DNA of 64,000 bases from Arthrobacter sp. 31Y (GTDB taxonomy: Bacteria > Actinomycetota > Actinomycetes > Actinomycetales > Micrococcaceae). The notes under the pieces were generated by a model. That model was not told the DNA's origin. It was given only the letters and a program-made list of their open reading frames with translations, and ran no database searches. A program made the position numbers and the translations under genes. Where the stretch lies: the NCBI RefSeq assembly GCF_000526335.1, contig NZ_JAFW01000001.1, positions 2,852,001-2,916,000 on the forward strand. Reading direction: 5' to 3'. Below are positions 44,658 through 52,286 of the stretch, one piece after another (position 1 is the first letter of the stretch; each line of letters starts with the position of its first letter).

Positions 44658-44852
44658 GGGTGGTTCCCGTTCCGGGTATCGGTGGAAGGCGTTCTTTCCA
44701 TGCTAGATCCCGCCCGGTCATTGGTCTCTCCACCTTTTGGCTGATACCGGTGGCGGAATGGCTGAGCCCGGGAACGGCGCCCGGCCGATGTGGCGTGGGA
44801 CCGTTCGCGAAAGCATGGAGACGTACCCGATGCTTACTACGAGGAGAACCCT

Positions 44853-45428
44853 GTGAAGAAGTCCAACAAGATGATCGCCGCCGCCGCTGCCGGAGCACTG
44901 TTGCTCACCGGCGGTGTGACTGCCGTGGCCAACGCAGTGTCGCCCGCTGCCGCGCCGGCAGCCGCACCCGCGAAAGTTGCCGCAGAAGTTCAGCCTGCAC
45001 CTGAGAACGTTGTAGCCCAGAACCGCATCTCCGTGGGCGCCTCGAGCGCAGCCGTCAACGCCGCGCTCGCCAAGTGCCAGGCGGACAAGCTGCCGTTCGT
45101 GACCGTGGCACTGGTTGACCGTTTCGGCACGGTCCAGGCGCTCCTTCGCGGTGACAACGCCGCCGAGCACACCATCGAAGCAGCCAAGCAGAAGGCCTAC
45201 ACGGCCGCAGCCTTCGGTGCCCCCACCAGCGAGCTCGCCAAGCGCATCAACGGCAACGGCCCCTCCATCGCCGACCTCCCGGGCACCCTGTTCCTGGCCG
45301 GCGGCGTTCCGCTGAAGGTCAACGGCGTTTCCGTTGCAGGGATCGGAGTTGGTGGCGCTCCCGACGGCGCCCTCGACGAAGCCTGCGCAACTGCCGGCGC
45401 TGATGCCTTGGCCGTGGCAGCGAAGTAG
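44853..45428 (+). CDS. Exported haem-binding protein of the GlcG/HbpS family
   Basis: The 191-residue protein has a signal peptide (about 1-30, ending VANAVSPAA) and one GlcG/HbpS (DUF336) domain: SSAAVNAALAKCQADKLPFV, VTVALVDRFGTVQALLRGDNA, TAAAFGAPTSELAKRI and SVAGIGVGGAPDGALDEACA. HbpS of Streptomyces binds haem outside the cell and modulates the SenS kinase under oxidative stress. GTG at 44853 follows GAGGAG. The divergent kinase/regulator pair fits this model. Confidence 0.85.
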   Translation: MKKSNKMIAAAAAGALLLTGGVTAVANAVSPAAAPAAAPAKVAAEVQPAPENVVAQNRISVGASSAAVNAALAKCQADKLPFVTVALVDRFGTVQALLRGDNAAEHTIEAAKQKAYTAAAFGAPTSELAKRINGNGPSIADLPGTLFLAGGVPLKVNGVSVAGIGVGGAPDGALDEACATAGADALAVAAK

Positions 45429-45430
45429 CC

Positions 45431-46210
45431 ATGAACCCCCTTGGAGTTTTTGTACAGATCATGCCCTTATGGGAGCGTTTTAAGGGCGTTATCTGTACAA
45501 AAACGCGGGTGGTGGGGGCGGGCGTGCTGGTGGTCGGGCTGCTGTCCGGATGTACGACGGCGGCCCAGTCGCCTTCCAGCCCAGTGTCGCCTTCCAGCCC
45601 AGCGCCGACGCCCTCCGTCAGCCCGACGCCGTCAGCGCCGAGCGCGGGCCCCAGCCCGTCGTCGTCGGCTGCTTCGCCGGCCCAACAATCAGCGGAGGCT
45701 GAACTGTCACCGGAGGCCCAACTGGAAACCGACCGACTCCTGATCCTTGCCGCGAAAGCCAACGACGTCGTGAGGGTGCGCGAACTGATCGCGGCCGGCG
45801 GTAACGTCAACGCCAAGGACGACATCCAAGACTCCGCCTTCCTGTACGCCGGCGCAGAGGGCTTCAACGAGGTCCTGCAGCTGACGTTGGCTGCGGGCGC
45901 GGATGTTCGCAGCAACAACAGGTACGGCGGCACGGCCCTGATCCCGGCGAGCGAACATGGTCACACGGAAACTGTGCGGATCCTGATCGCGGCGGGTGTG
46001 CCCGTGGACCACGTCAACAACCTGGGCTGGACCGCCATGCAGGAAGCCATCCTGCTCAACAATGGCGGGCCGAATCAGCAGGACGTGGTCCGGCAACTCC
46101 TCGCTGCCGGAGCCAACCCGGACATCCGCGACCCCCAAGGCCGAACCGCCCTGCAGAACGCAGAGCGGCTCGGGTTTGCGGAGATTGCGGCGCTGATCCG
46201 GGCCCGCTAG
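45431..46210 (+). CDS. Ankyrin-repeat lipoprotein
   Basis: The protein has a lipobox LLSGC, a Ser/Pro-rich spacer and about four ankyrin repeats from LLILAAKANDVVRVRELIAA to the C-terminus (AGANPDIRDPQGRTALQNAE). Ankyrin lipoproteins of the AnkB type often accompany catalase or oxidative-stress genes. The start is unclear. ATG at 45431 gives 259 residues, ATG at 45461 gives 249 and GTG at 45509 gives 233. None has a good ribosome site, and the first two would translate palindrome C. It follows the hbpS-like gene by two bases. Confidence 0.75.
   Translation: MNPLGVFVQIMPLWERFKGVICTKTRVVGAGVLVVGLLSGCTTAAQSPSSPVSPSSPAPTPSVSPTPSAPSAGPSPSSSAASPAQQSAEAELSPEAQLETDRLLILAAKANDVVRVRELIAAGGNVNAKDDIQDSAFLYAGAEGFNEVLQLTLAAGADVRSNNRYGGTALIPASEHGHTETVRILIAAGVPVDHVNNLGWTAMQEAILLNNGGPNQQDVVRQLLAAGANPDIRDPQGRTALQNAERLGFAEIAALIRAR
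45446..45504. repeat. Palindromic element, family C, inside the 5' coding region of the ankyrin gene
   Basis: A 59-bp palindrome has 24-bp arms (45446-45469 and 45481-45504) with two mismatches and an 11-base loop containing GGAGC. In the ankyrin frame it is fully open and encodes the region just before the hydrophobic core of the signal peptide (residues VFVQIMPLWERFKGVICTKT). It could be inserted coding DNA or an untranslated leader, depending on the real start. Confidence 0.8.
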
Positions 46211-47413
46211 CTACAGCGCTTCCAGCACGCTCACGTAGTTCGCGATTCCCACGCCGCCCATGTTTTGCACAGCCCCGCGGCGGGCCGTGGGCAACTGCAT
46301 ATCGCCCGCGGTCCCGCTGAGTTGCATGGCCGCGATGACGTGCTGCGATACGCCCGTGGCACCTACCGGGTGGCCCTTCGCCTTGAGTCCGCCGGAGACG
46401 TTGACGGGCAGCTTGCCGTCTTTGTAAACCCAGCCCTCGTGGATGGCCCGCGCACCCTCGCCGCGGGGAGTGAGGCCCATGGCTTCGTACATGATCAGCT
46501 CAGCGATGGTGAAGCAGTCGTGCACCTCGGCGAAGTCCAAGCCCTCAAGCCCAACACCAGCCATGCCCAAGGCGCGCTCCCACGAAGCCCTGGTGGCTGC
46601 AAACTCTGTGGGATCGCGCTTCTCCGCCGGGAAGAAATCGTTGGCGTGACCGAAACCGGCCAGGCGCACAGGTGCAGTTGCGCCGGCGGTAGCGGAAGTG
46701 GAAAGCACGACGGCGGCTGCACCGTCCGAGACCGGCGAGCAGTCTGTGCGGCGCAGGGGTTCGGCCACCATGGGATTCTTCTCGGAGATGGTCCGGCAGA
46801 ACTCCACGCCGAAGTCCCGGTGCATCTGGGCGTACGGGTTGTCCATGCCGTTGTGGTGGTTCTTCGCAGCGATGGACCCCAGGACGTCGCCGAGCGTTTC
46901 ACCCGGGATGCTTGCCCCGTACCGCTTGTCGTAGTGCTTGGCCACCTCTGCGAACAGGCCCGTGAACCCGGTGGAGGACGCTTTGCCGGCCATCTCGTAC
47001 GAAGCACCGAGGAGTGCCGCCCCCACAACGTCCGCGCCGGCGTCGGTCATCTTTTCGGCGCCGATGACCAGGACGTTGCGCGCTGTTCCGGCGAGGACGG
47101 CCTTGACTCCCTGCTGGAACGCGGCCGATCCGGAGGCGCACGCGTTCTCAGTGCGCGTGGCCGGGACATTGGCAAGATCCGCGGACAACTGAAGCGCCAA
47201 GGAGGACGTGAATCCCAGAGGCTGCATGCCGGAGTTGAACTGCCCGAGGTAGATCTCGTCAATGTCCTTGGGGTCCAGCCCCGAGTTCTTGATGGCTTCG
47301 CCGGCCACCTGGACGATCAGCGACTCCAGGGTGTCATCAGTCAGCTTCCCGAACTTGCTGTGGCCCCACCCCGTGAGCAGGATGTCTTTACCGAATTGAT
47401 CCTTCAGGCTCAT
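46211..47413 (-). CDS. Acetyl-CoA acetyltransferase-type thiolase
   Basis: The 400-residue thiolase has the nucleophilic Cys in [19 protein letters not shown], the catalytic His in [20 protein letters not shown] and [14 protein letters not shown]. It is closer to SCP-x-type thiolases than to PcaF or PhaA, and the terminal motif reads [16 protein letters not shown]. With the two CoA-transferase subunits upstream it probably cleaves a 3-oxoacyl-CoA. It overlaps the B-subunit gene as ATGA. Confidence 0.85.
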   Translation of the reverse strand: MSLKDQFGKDILLTGWGHSKFGKLTDDTLESLIVQVAGEAIKNSGLDPKDIDEIYLGQFNSGMQPLGFTSSLALQLSADLANVPATRTENACASGSAAFQQGVKAVLAGTARNVLVIGAEKMTDAGADVVGAALLGASYEMAGKASSTGFTGLFAEVAKHYDKRYGASIPGETLGDVLGSIAAKNHHNGMDNPYAQMHRDFGVEFCRTISEKNPMVAEPLRRTDCSPVSDGAAAVVLSTSATAGATAPVRLAGFGHANDFFPAEKRDPTEFAATRASWERALGMAGVGLEGLDFAEVHDCFTIAELIMYEAMGLTPRGEGARAIHEGWVYKDGKLPVNVSGGLKAKGHPVGATGVSQHVIAAMQLSGTAGDMQLPTARRGAVQNMGGVGIANYVSVLEAL

Positions 47414-48111
47414 GCGTGTGCTCCTTCAAGCGTGTGGTCCTCAGACGCGGGTTCAAAAGAGGCAAGTGCCACGGTGAACTCTGCGTCGGTCTTGCTGCGG
47501 ATTTCTTCCACCGTGAGGCCCGGGGCGAGGCGGGTCAGCAGCAGGCGAGTGCCGCCGTCGTGCGTTTCTTCAATGTCGAAAACAGCCAGGTCCGTGATGA
47601 TCCGGTCAACGCACTTGAGTCCCGTGAGGGGGAGCGTGCATTCGGTGACGATCTTGGCCGAACCGTCCTTGGCGTTGTGCTCGGTGAGGACCACCACCCG
47701 CGGTGTCCCGGCCACCAAATCCATGGCCCCGCCCATGCCTTTGACCATCTTGCCGGGGATGGTCCAGTTGGCCAGGTCCCCGGAGCCGGACACCTGCATG
47801 GCACCCAGGATGGCCACTTTCACGTGCCCGCCACGGATCATGCCGAACGAGGTAGCGGAATCAAAAATGCTGCCGCCGGGGGTGATGGTGACGGTCTGCT
47901 TGCCCGCGTTAATAAGGTCCGCATCTTCCTCGCCCTCATAGGGGAAGGGGCCCATTCCGAGCAGGCCGTTCTCGCTCTGGAGGACCACCCGCACGCCGTC
48001 GGGCAGGTTGTTGGCCACCAGCGTGGGGATGCCGATGCCGAGGTTGACGTAGTCGCCGTCGTTCAGTTCTTCGGCTGCGATGGCGGCCATTTGGTCACGT
48101 GTCCATGCCAT
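47410..48111 (-). CDS. 3-oxoacid CoA-transferase, subunit B
   Basis: The 233-residue protein has the subunit B signature: [20 protein letters not shown] and the catalytic Glu in [20 protein letters not shown]. The enzyme moves CoA from succinyl-CoA to a 3-oxoacid such as acetoacetate or 3-oxoadipate through a Glu thioester. It lies 21 bp after subunit A and overlaps the thiolase gene. Ketone-body use is the simplest reading, though 3-oxoadipate is possible. Confidence 0.9.
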   Translation of the reverse strand: MAWTRDQMAAIAAEELNDGDYVNLGIGIPTLVANNLPDGVRVVLQSENGLLGMGPFPYEGEEDADLINAGKQTVTITPGGSIFDSATSFGMIRGGHVKVAILGAMQVSGSGDLANWTIPGKMVKGMGGAMDLVAGTPRVVVLTEHNAKDGSAKIVTECTLPLTGLKCVDRIITDLAVFDIEETHDGGTRLLLTRLAPGLTVEEIRSKTDAEFTVALASFEPASEDHTLEGAHA

Positions 48112-48132
48112 GGTGATGTGCTCCTTTGTTCC

Positions 48133-48864
48133 TTAGACCGTCAGTGCTTCGGTGCGCTGCGTTTCGGGGCGCTGCCGGACTGTGCGCTGTTCAATGTCCT
48201 TGACCCGATCCGTAGCCTGAACCAGCCGCTGCACAAACACGCCAGGGGTGACGATGTTGTTGGGGTCCAGCCCGCCCGGCTGCACAATGACCTCAGCCTC
48301 GGCGATGGTCACTGTGCCTGCGGTTGCCACCACCGGGTTGAAGTTCCGAGCCGTGTAGCGGTAGATCAGGTTGCCGTCGGTATCGGCGGTGTGGGCGTGG
48401 ACCAGGGCGACGTCGGCGGTGATGGCGCGCTCGCGGACGTACGTCACGCCGTCGAACTCTTCCAGCGGCTTGCCTTCGGCAACCAAGGTTCCCACCCCTG
48501 TCCGGGTGTAGAACGCGGGGATGCCGGCGCCCCCGGCCCGGAGACGTTCGGCGAGTGTGCCCTGCGGGGTGAACTCAACCTCGAGCTTCCCAGCCAAGTA
48601 CTGCTCGGCGAAGAGCTTGTTCTCGCCCACGTACGAAGCGATGACCTTCCGGACCTGGCCCGACTCAATCAAGACGCCAAGACCCTTGCCGTCCACGCCC
48701 ATGTTGTTGGACACGATGGTGAGGTCCTTGGCGCCCGACTCTCGGACGGCGTCGATCAGGTCTGCGGGGATGCCGCTCAGGCCAAAACCGCCGACGGCGA
48801 TGGTCAGGCCGTCTGCCATGAGGTCATGGAGCGCTTGGGCAGCGCTTTCTTGGATCTTGGCCAT
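48133..48864 (-). CDS. 3-oxoacid CoA-transferase, subunit A
   Basis: The 243-residue protein carries the subunit A motif VGGFGLSGIPADLIDAVRES and a second part with VGENKLFAEQYLAGKLEVEF. It starts with ATG at 48864 after a GAGGAG-type site. It is the first gene of the CoA-transferase/thiolase operon and is divergent from an IclR regulator gene across about 180 bp with two candidate operators. Confidence 0.9.
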   Translation of the reverse strand: MAKIQESAAQALHDLMADGLTIAVGGFGLSGIPADLIDAVRESGAKDLTIVSNNMGVDGKGLGVLIESGQVRKVIASYVGENKLFAEQYLAGKLEVEFTPQGTLAERLRAGGAGIPAFYTRTGVGTLVAEGKPLEEFDGVTYVRERAITADVALVHAHTADTDGNLIYRYTARNFNPVVATAGTVTIAEAEVIVQPGGLDPNNIVTPGVFVQRLVQATDRVKDIEQRTVRQRPETQRTEALTV

Positions 48865-48896
48865 GCTGTGCTCCTCTTTGAGTTTGCTTTGTTGTA

Positions 48897-48909
48897 TCCA
48901 CTTAGTGGA
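48897..48909. promoter_or_regulatory. Candidate IclR operator 1
   Basis: TCCACTTAGTGGA is a palindrome with 5-bp half-sites and a three-base centre, 32 bp upstream of the subunit A start. IclR-family regulators bind short palindromes of this kind. A related site is at 49010-49022. Confidence 0.55.
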
Positions 48910-49009
48910 CTGCGTTGGCTCTTGAGGTTGAGCCTAGATTTCGTTTGGTGGCGCCGTCAACGGCCGTGAAGTCCAGCTACTCAGGGTGTGGACGGTAGGA
49001 TGGAAGGTG

Positions 49010-49022
49010 TCCATATTGTGGA
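49010..49022. promoter_or_regulatory. Candidate IclR operator 2
   Basis: TCCATATTGTGGA repeats the outer TCCA/TGGA half-sites of the site at 48897 with a five-base centre. It lies 23 bp before the IclR start codon, where binding would suit self-repression. Confidence 0.5.
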
Positions 49023-49045
49023 TGAAATCTCTTCCGGAGGGTGCC

Positions 49046-49819
49046 GTGGTGGTTCAGGGAGCGCAAGTGGTAGGCCGGGTAGCCCTGCTGCTGCGGCTAG
49101 CGGGACGTAAGCCCGAGGGAACCTCGTTGGCGGGTTTGGTGCGTGAATCCGGGCTGACCCGGCCCACGGTTCACCGGCTGCTGACGTCCTTGGCCGCGGA
49201 GGGTTTGCTGGAACATGATCCCGCCTCCGGAAAGTGGGTATTGGGGTCGGAGATCTTCCTGCTGGGCTCGGTGGCGGCTGCACGGTTCCCCATGGAGGAC
49301 ATCGCCAGGCCCTCGCTGCGAAGGTTGGCTGCTGAGACGGGGGAGAGCGCGTTCTTCTCCATCCGCCGTGGCAACGAAACCGTGTGCGTTCTGCGCGAGG
49401 AAGGCTCGTTTCCGGTGCGGTCCTTCGTGCTCCATGAAGGCGTGCGCTTTCCGTTGGGAGTGGCATCTGCCGGAACAGCCATAATGGCTTTCCTGCCTCC
49501 CGAAGAACAGGAGTCCCTGCTGGACGACTGGCACGCACACGCCGGGGAGTTCGCCGTGGGACATCCTGCAGATGTGGTGCGGGGAAATCTGGAACAGACC
49601 CGGCTGGCGGGCTACTCCGTCAATCCGGGGCTGATTCTGGAAGGAAGCTGGGGGATGGGCGCCGCCGTGTTCGACCAACAGGGACGGCCGGCGTGGGCTC
49701 TTTCCCTGACGGGTATTGAACCGCGCTTCCGGCCGGACCGCCAGGATTTCCTGGGCAAGCTGTTGCTCGAGGAAGCACACCGAATGAGTGCGCGGTTACA
49801 AGGCGCCCGACCCAACTAG
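49046..49819 (+). CDS. IclR-family regulator of the CoA-transferase operon
   Basis: The 257-residue protein has an N-terminal winged helix at about 10-70 (LAGLVRESGLTRPTVHRLLT) and the IclR effector domain at about 80-250 (PLGVASAGTAIMAFLPPEEQ). GTG at 49046 follows GGAGG with five-base spacing; an in-frame ATG at 48986 would add 20 untypical residues. It is divergent from the CoA-transferase operon. Its last codons and stop fall inside palindrome B. Confidence 0.88.
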   Translation: MVVQGAQVVGRVALLLRLAGRKPEGTSLAGLVRESGLTRPTVHRLLTSLAAEGLLEHDPASGKWVLGSEIFLLGSVAAARFPMEDIARPSLRRLAAETGESAFFSIRRGNETVCVLREEGSFPVRSFVLHEGVRFPLGVASAGTAIMAFLPPEEQESLLDDWHAHAGEFAVGHPADVVRGNLEQTRLAGYSVNPGLILEGSWGMGAAVFDQQGRPAWALSLTGIEPRFRPDRQDFLGKLLLEEAHRMSARLQGARPN

Positions 49820-49878
49820 GTGACAGTAAACGTTCCACTGAGCCCCCATTGGAGCATGTGCTGTCACCTAGTTGGGTC
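49809..49878. repeat. Palindromic element, family B, between convergent genes
   Basis: A 70-bp element has perfect 18-bp arms (49809-49826 and 49861-49878) and a 34-base centre with GGAGC. Its left arm supplies the last codons and TAG of the IclR gene; its right arm reaches the TGA of the GNAT gene. It could act as a two-way terminator, although no T tract is present. Confidence 0.85.
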
Positions 49879-50449
49879 AGGTGAGGTCCAGACGCATCAG
49901 CACCCTCGGGAAGCCGTTGAGGATCGACGTCGTCTCGGTCACCTTCTTGAAGCCCGCCCTCTCGAATAATCTGCGGGTGCCCACGTACGCCATGGTCAGG
50001 TCCACTTTGGCACCCTTGTTATCCACGGGATAACCCTCAATGGCGGGCGCGCCGTGGCTCTTGGCAAAGTCGATTGCCCCGCGCAGGAGTTCATGGGAGA
50101 TTCCCTTCCCTCGATGCCCGGGCCGCACCCGGATGCACCAGACCGACCACACATTGCTCTCATCCACGTGGGGGATCTTGCGGTTCTTCGCGAAAGTAGT
50201 GTCCGCGCGGGGGTGCACCGCTGCCCACCCCACCACTTCGTCGCCGTCGTAAGCCAAAACACCAGGAGGAGGGTCCTCGGCCACCAGCTTCTTCACGAAC
50301 TTCCCGCGCTCCTGTTTCTGGAGCTCCTGGTTCAGTTTGGACGGGATCCTGTAACTCAGGCACCAGCACACGTTGGAATCAGGGCTCTTGGGCCCCACCA
50401 TGGTCTTCACGTCATCGAACACCGCTGCGGGTCGAACCTCGATAGCCAT
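49877..50449 (-). CDS. GNAT-family N-acetyltransferase
   Basis: The 190-residue protein has a GNAT fold: motif A IRVRPGHRGKGISHELLRGA with the acetyl-CoA loop R/Q-x-x-G-x-G/A, followed by an EGYPVDNKG segment. The N-terminal residues DSNVCWCLSYRIPSKL are distinctive for a subfamily of this group. The substrate is unknown. ATG at 50449 is preferred to ATG at 50458 because AGGA is then well spaced. Confidence 0.85.
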   Translation of the reverse strand: MAIEVRPAAVFDDVKTMVGPKSPDSNVCWCLSYRIPSKLNQELQKQERGKFVKKLVAEDPPPGVLAYDGDEVVGWAAVHPRADTTFAKNRKIPHVDESNVWSVWCIRVRPGHRGKGISHELLRGAIDFAKSHGAPAIEGYPVDNKGAKVDLTMAYVGTRRLFERAGFKKVTETTSILNGFPRVLMRLDLT

Positions 50450-50663
50450 GCGGCCCATCCTGTCATTGGGTTGAGCCCCTCCGCTAGACTTGCGGACGTG
50501 ATGACCGGATCGGGCTTCTGCCCTGCACGGATCGGCTACCCGGCCGACCTCTGACGCGCGTTAGCTTGTGCAGCTGTGGCGCCGGCGCCCCTCGGGCTCC
50601 TCCTTGTGGATCGATGAAACGAGCAAGACCATCGACATAAGCCCACATATAAAGGAGTTCCGC

Positions 50664-51038
50664 ATGCCCGCATTGTTCAACCACACCATCATCGCGTCCC
50701 TCGATCGCGCAGTTTCAGCCGACTTTTACCGTTCCATCCTTGAAGCTGAGGAAGCCCCAAGCTGGGGGCCCTTCACCAACCTCACGCTGGCCGGCGGGGT
50801 GATGCTTCAATTCGCCGAGCCGCCGGTTGAGATCCAGATGCAGCACTACGCATTCCTGGTTGATGACCAGCACTTCGACCGCGCCTATGAGCGTCTGGTG
50901 AGTGCCGGCGTCGAACATTGGGCGGATCCCCAGATGACCCGCCCGGGCGAGACAAACACGGAACACGGCGGCCGCGGCGTCTATTTCAAAGACCCCTCCG
51001 GCCACGCGCTGGAGCTGATCACCAAGCCGTACTTCTAA
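50664..51038 (+). CDS. VOC-family (glyoxalase-like) protein
   Basis: The 124-residue protein is one glyoxalase/dioxygenase-fold unit. It starts NHTIIASLDRAVSADFYRSI with a metal-ligand His, has QHYAFLVDDQHFDRAY with a second, and ends VYFKDPSGHALELIT with the typical third ligand Glu. AAAGGAG precedes the ATG. Substrates of such small VOC proteins range from methylglyoxal to drugs, and none is evident. Confidence 0.83.
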   Translation: MPALFNHTIIASLDRAVSADFYRSILEAEEAPSWGPFTNLTLAGGVMLQFAEPPVEIQMQHYAFLVDDQHFDRAYERLVSAGVEHWADPQMTRPGETNTEHGGRGVYFKDPSGHALELITKPYF

Positions 51039-51242
51039 AGGCGCCAGCGGGCGCTGGAGGGGCGGTGCGTGGCGGGAGTCGCAGATTAAAAAAACTTTTT
51101 CAATCCAGACCCATCCACCCCGCCCCACCCTCCGAATAGCTGGTGAGACACAAACCGCAGGTGAAGCAAAAGCAGCACTTGCAGCCCGAGTCCCGCCACC
51201 CAATGGATCCAACGCCCTGGTTCCAAAAACAAGGAGAATGAC

Positions 51243-51929
51243 ATGTTGTCCACAAAGCGCCCCGCCCTCGCCTTCGTTGGCCTCACTGCAGCCGCCCTTC
51301 TCGGACTTACGGCCTGTGGTGGTACCAGCACACCGGCTGCCACCTCTGCCGCCCCGGAGACTTCCAAGGCGGCACCGTCGTCGATGGCACCGTCGCCGTC
51401 CTCATCCGCCATGAGCAGCGCAGCCATGGATCCGGCCGCTAACCTCGTGGGCCCCGGCTGCGCCGGTTACGCCGCACAGGTTCCGGACGGTGCCGGTTCG
51501 GTAGCCGGCATGGCCCTGGATCCGGTTGCCGTAGCAGCGTCGAACAACCCGCTGCTCAAGACCCTGACCGCCGCTGTTTCGGGAAAGCTCAACCCCAAGG
51601 TTGACCTGGTTTCCACCCTGAACGGCAGCGAATTCACGGTGTTCGCACCGGTTGACGATGCTTTCGCAAAGATCGACCCCGCAACAATCGAAACGCTCAA
51701 GACGGACGATGCCCTGCTGAGCAAGATTCTCACCTACCACGTAGTCCCCGGCCAGCTGACCCCGGACGAGATCGTCGGCACCCACAAGACTGTTCAGGGT
51801 GGCGAAGTGACTGTAGGTGGCACCAAGGATGCCCTCACGGTTGACGGAGCTTCCAACGTGATCTGCGGTGGCGTCCAGACTGCCAACGCCACGGTCTACC
51901 TGATCGACTCAGTGCTGATGCCCAAATAA
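51243..51929 (+). CDS. Fasciclin-domain lipoprotein
   Basis: The 228-residue lipoprotein has lipobox GLTACGG near residue 24 and an Ala/Ser/Pro spacer. One fasciclin domain spans about 95-225, with [20 protein letters not shown] and the H2 box [15 protein letters not shown]. These MPB70/83-like proteins sit at the cell surface and mediate adhesion. AAGGAG precedes the ATG. It is followed by a strong terminator. Confidence 0.87.
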   Translation: MLSTKRPALAFVGLTAAALLGLTACGGTSTPAATSAAPETSKAAPSSMAPSPSSSAMSSAAMDPAANLVGPGCAGYAAQVPDGAGSVAGMALDPVAVAASNNPLLKTLTAAVSGKLNPKVDLVSTLNGSEFTVFAPVDDAFAKIDPATIETLKTDDALLSKILTYHVVPGQLTPDEIVGTHKTVQGGEVTVGGTKDALTVDGASNVICGGVQTANATVYLIDSVLMPK

Positions 51930-51943
51930 GCCCTAGGGTTTTG

Positions 51944-51977
51944 GCAGTAGCAACAACAAAGCAGTAGCAACAACAAA
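51944..51977 (+). repeat. Exact 17-bp tandem duplication at the fasciclin terminator
   Basis: The 17-base unit GCAGTAGCAACAACAAA occurs twice back to back (51944-51960, 51961-51977). Its second copy forms the outer left part of the terminator stem, and the sequence ends GCAGG. It probably arose by slippage. Confidence 0.9.
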
Positions 51978-52013
51978 GCAGGCGCCGGAGTCCGGCGCCT
52001 GCTTTGTTGTTTT
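51969..52013 (+). terminator. Rho-independent terminator after the fasciclin gene
   Basis: A 21-22 bp stem with almost no mismatch pairs AACAACAAAGCAGGCGCCGG with its complement around a very small loop, ending TTGTTGTTTT. It may also serve the minus-strand gene ending at 52028. Confidence 0.9.
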
Positions 52014-52027
52014 GCGGGTGTTACCGT

Positions 52028-52240
52028 TTAGCGGCTGAAGTCACTGTCCACGTAGGAGCCGGCCCGGTTGTGGTCCGATCCGCAAGGGCAATGGTCAACC
52101 TCAATCCGGACTGTCACCGGCTTGGATGAATCCACAGTGAGGGTTACATCCTCGCTGGCTTGAGTCTTGCGGCTGCTCTGGGTGCTGCGAGTGCTCTGGG
52201 TTTTGAGGCGGAGGGTGCCTTGGGCAGACGAGTTGGGCAT
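52028..52240 (-). CDS. Small conserved protein downstream of the BCCT gene
   Basis: The 70-residue product is Ser/Thr-rich at the N-terminus (MPNSSAQGTLRLKTQSTRST) and ends with VRIEVDHCPCGSDHNRAGSY. The Cys-Pro-Cys and His residues could bind metal. I do not recognise it. ATG at 52240 has AGGTCC upstream; the frame stays open to 52432 over the BCCT end without protein-like content. It lies 46 bp after the BCCT gene and may be cotranscribed. Confidence 0.55.
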   Translation of the reverse strand: MPNSSAQGTLRLKTQSTRSTQSSRKTQASEDVTLTVDSSKPVTVRIEVDHCPCGSDHNRAGSYVDSDFSR

Positions 52241-52286
52241 GGTGGACCTTCCTGATGTGTGAATGGGTGGTTGGCCGGAAGCGGGG

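Noticed and set aside
46265..48969. Two long plus-strand frames of 558 and 517 residues
   Set aside because: Both are shadows of the thiolase and CoA-transferase genes.
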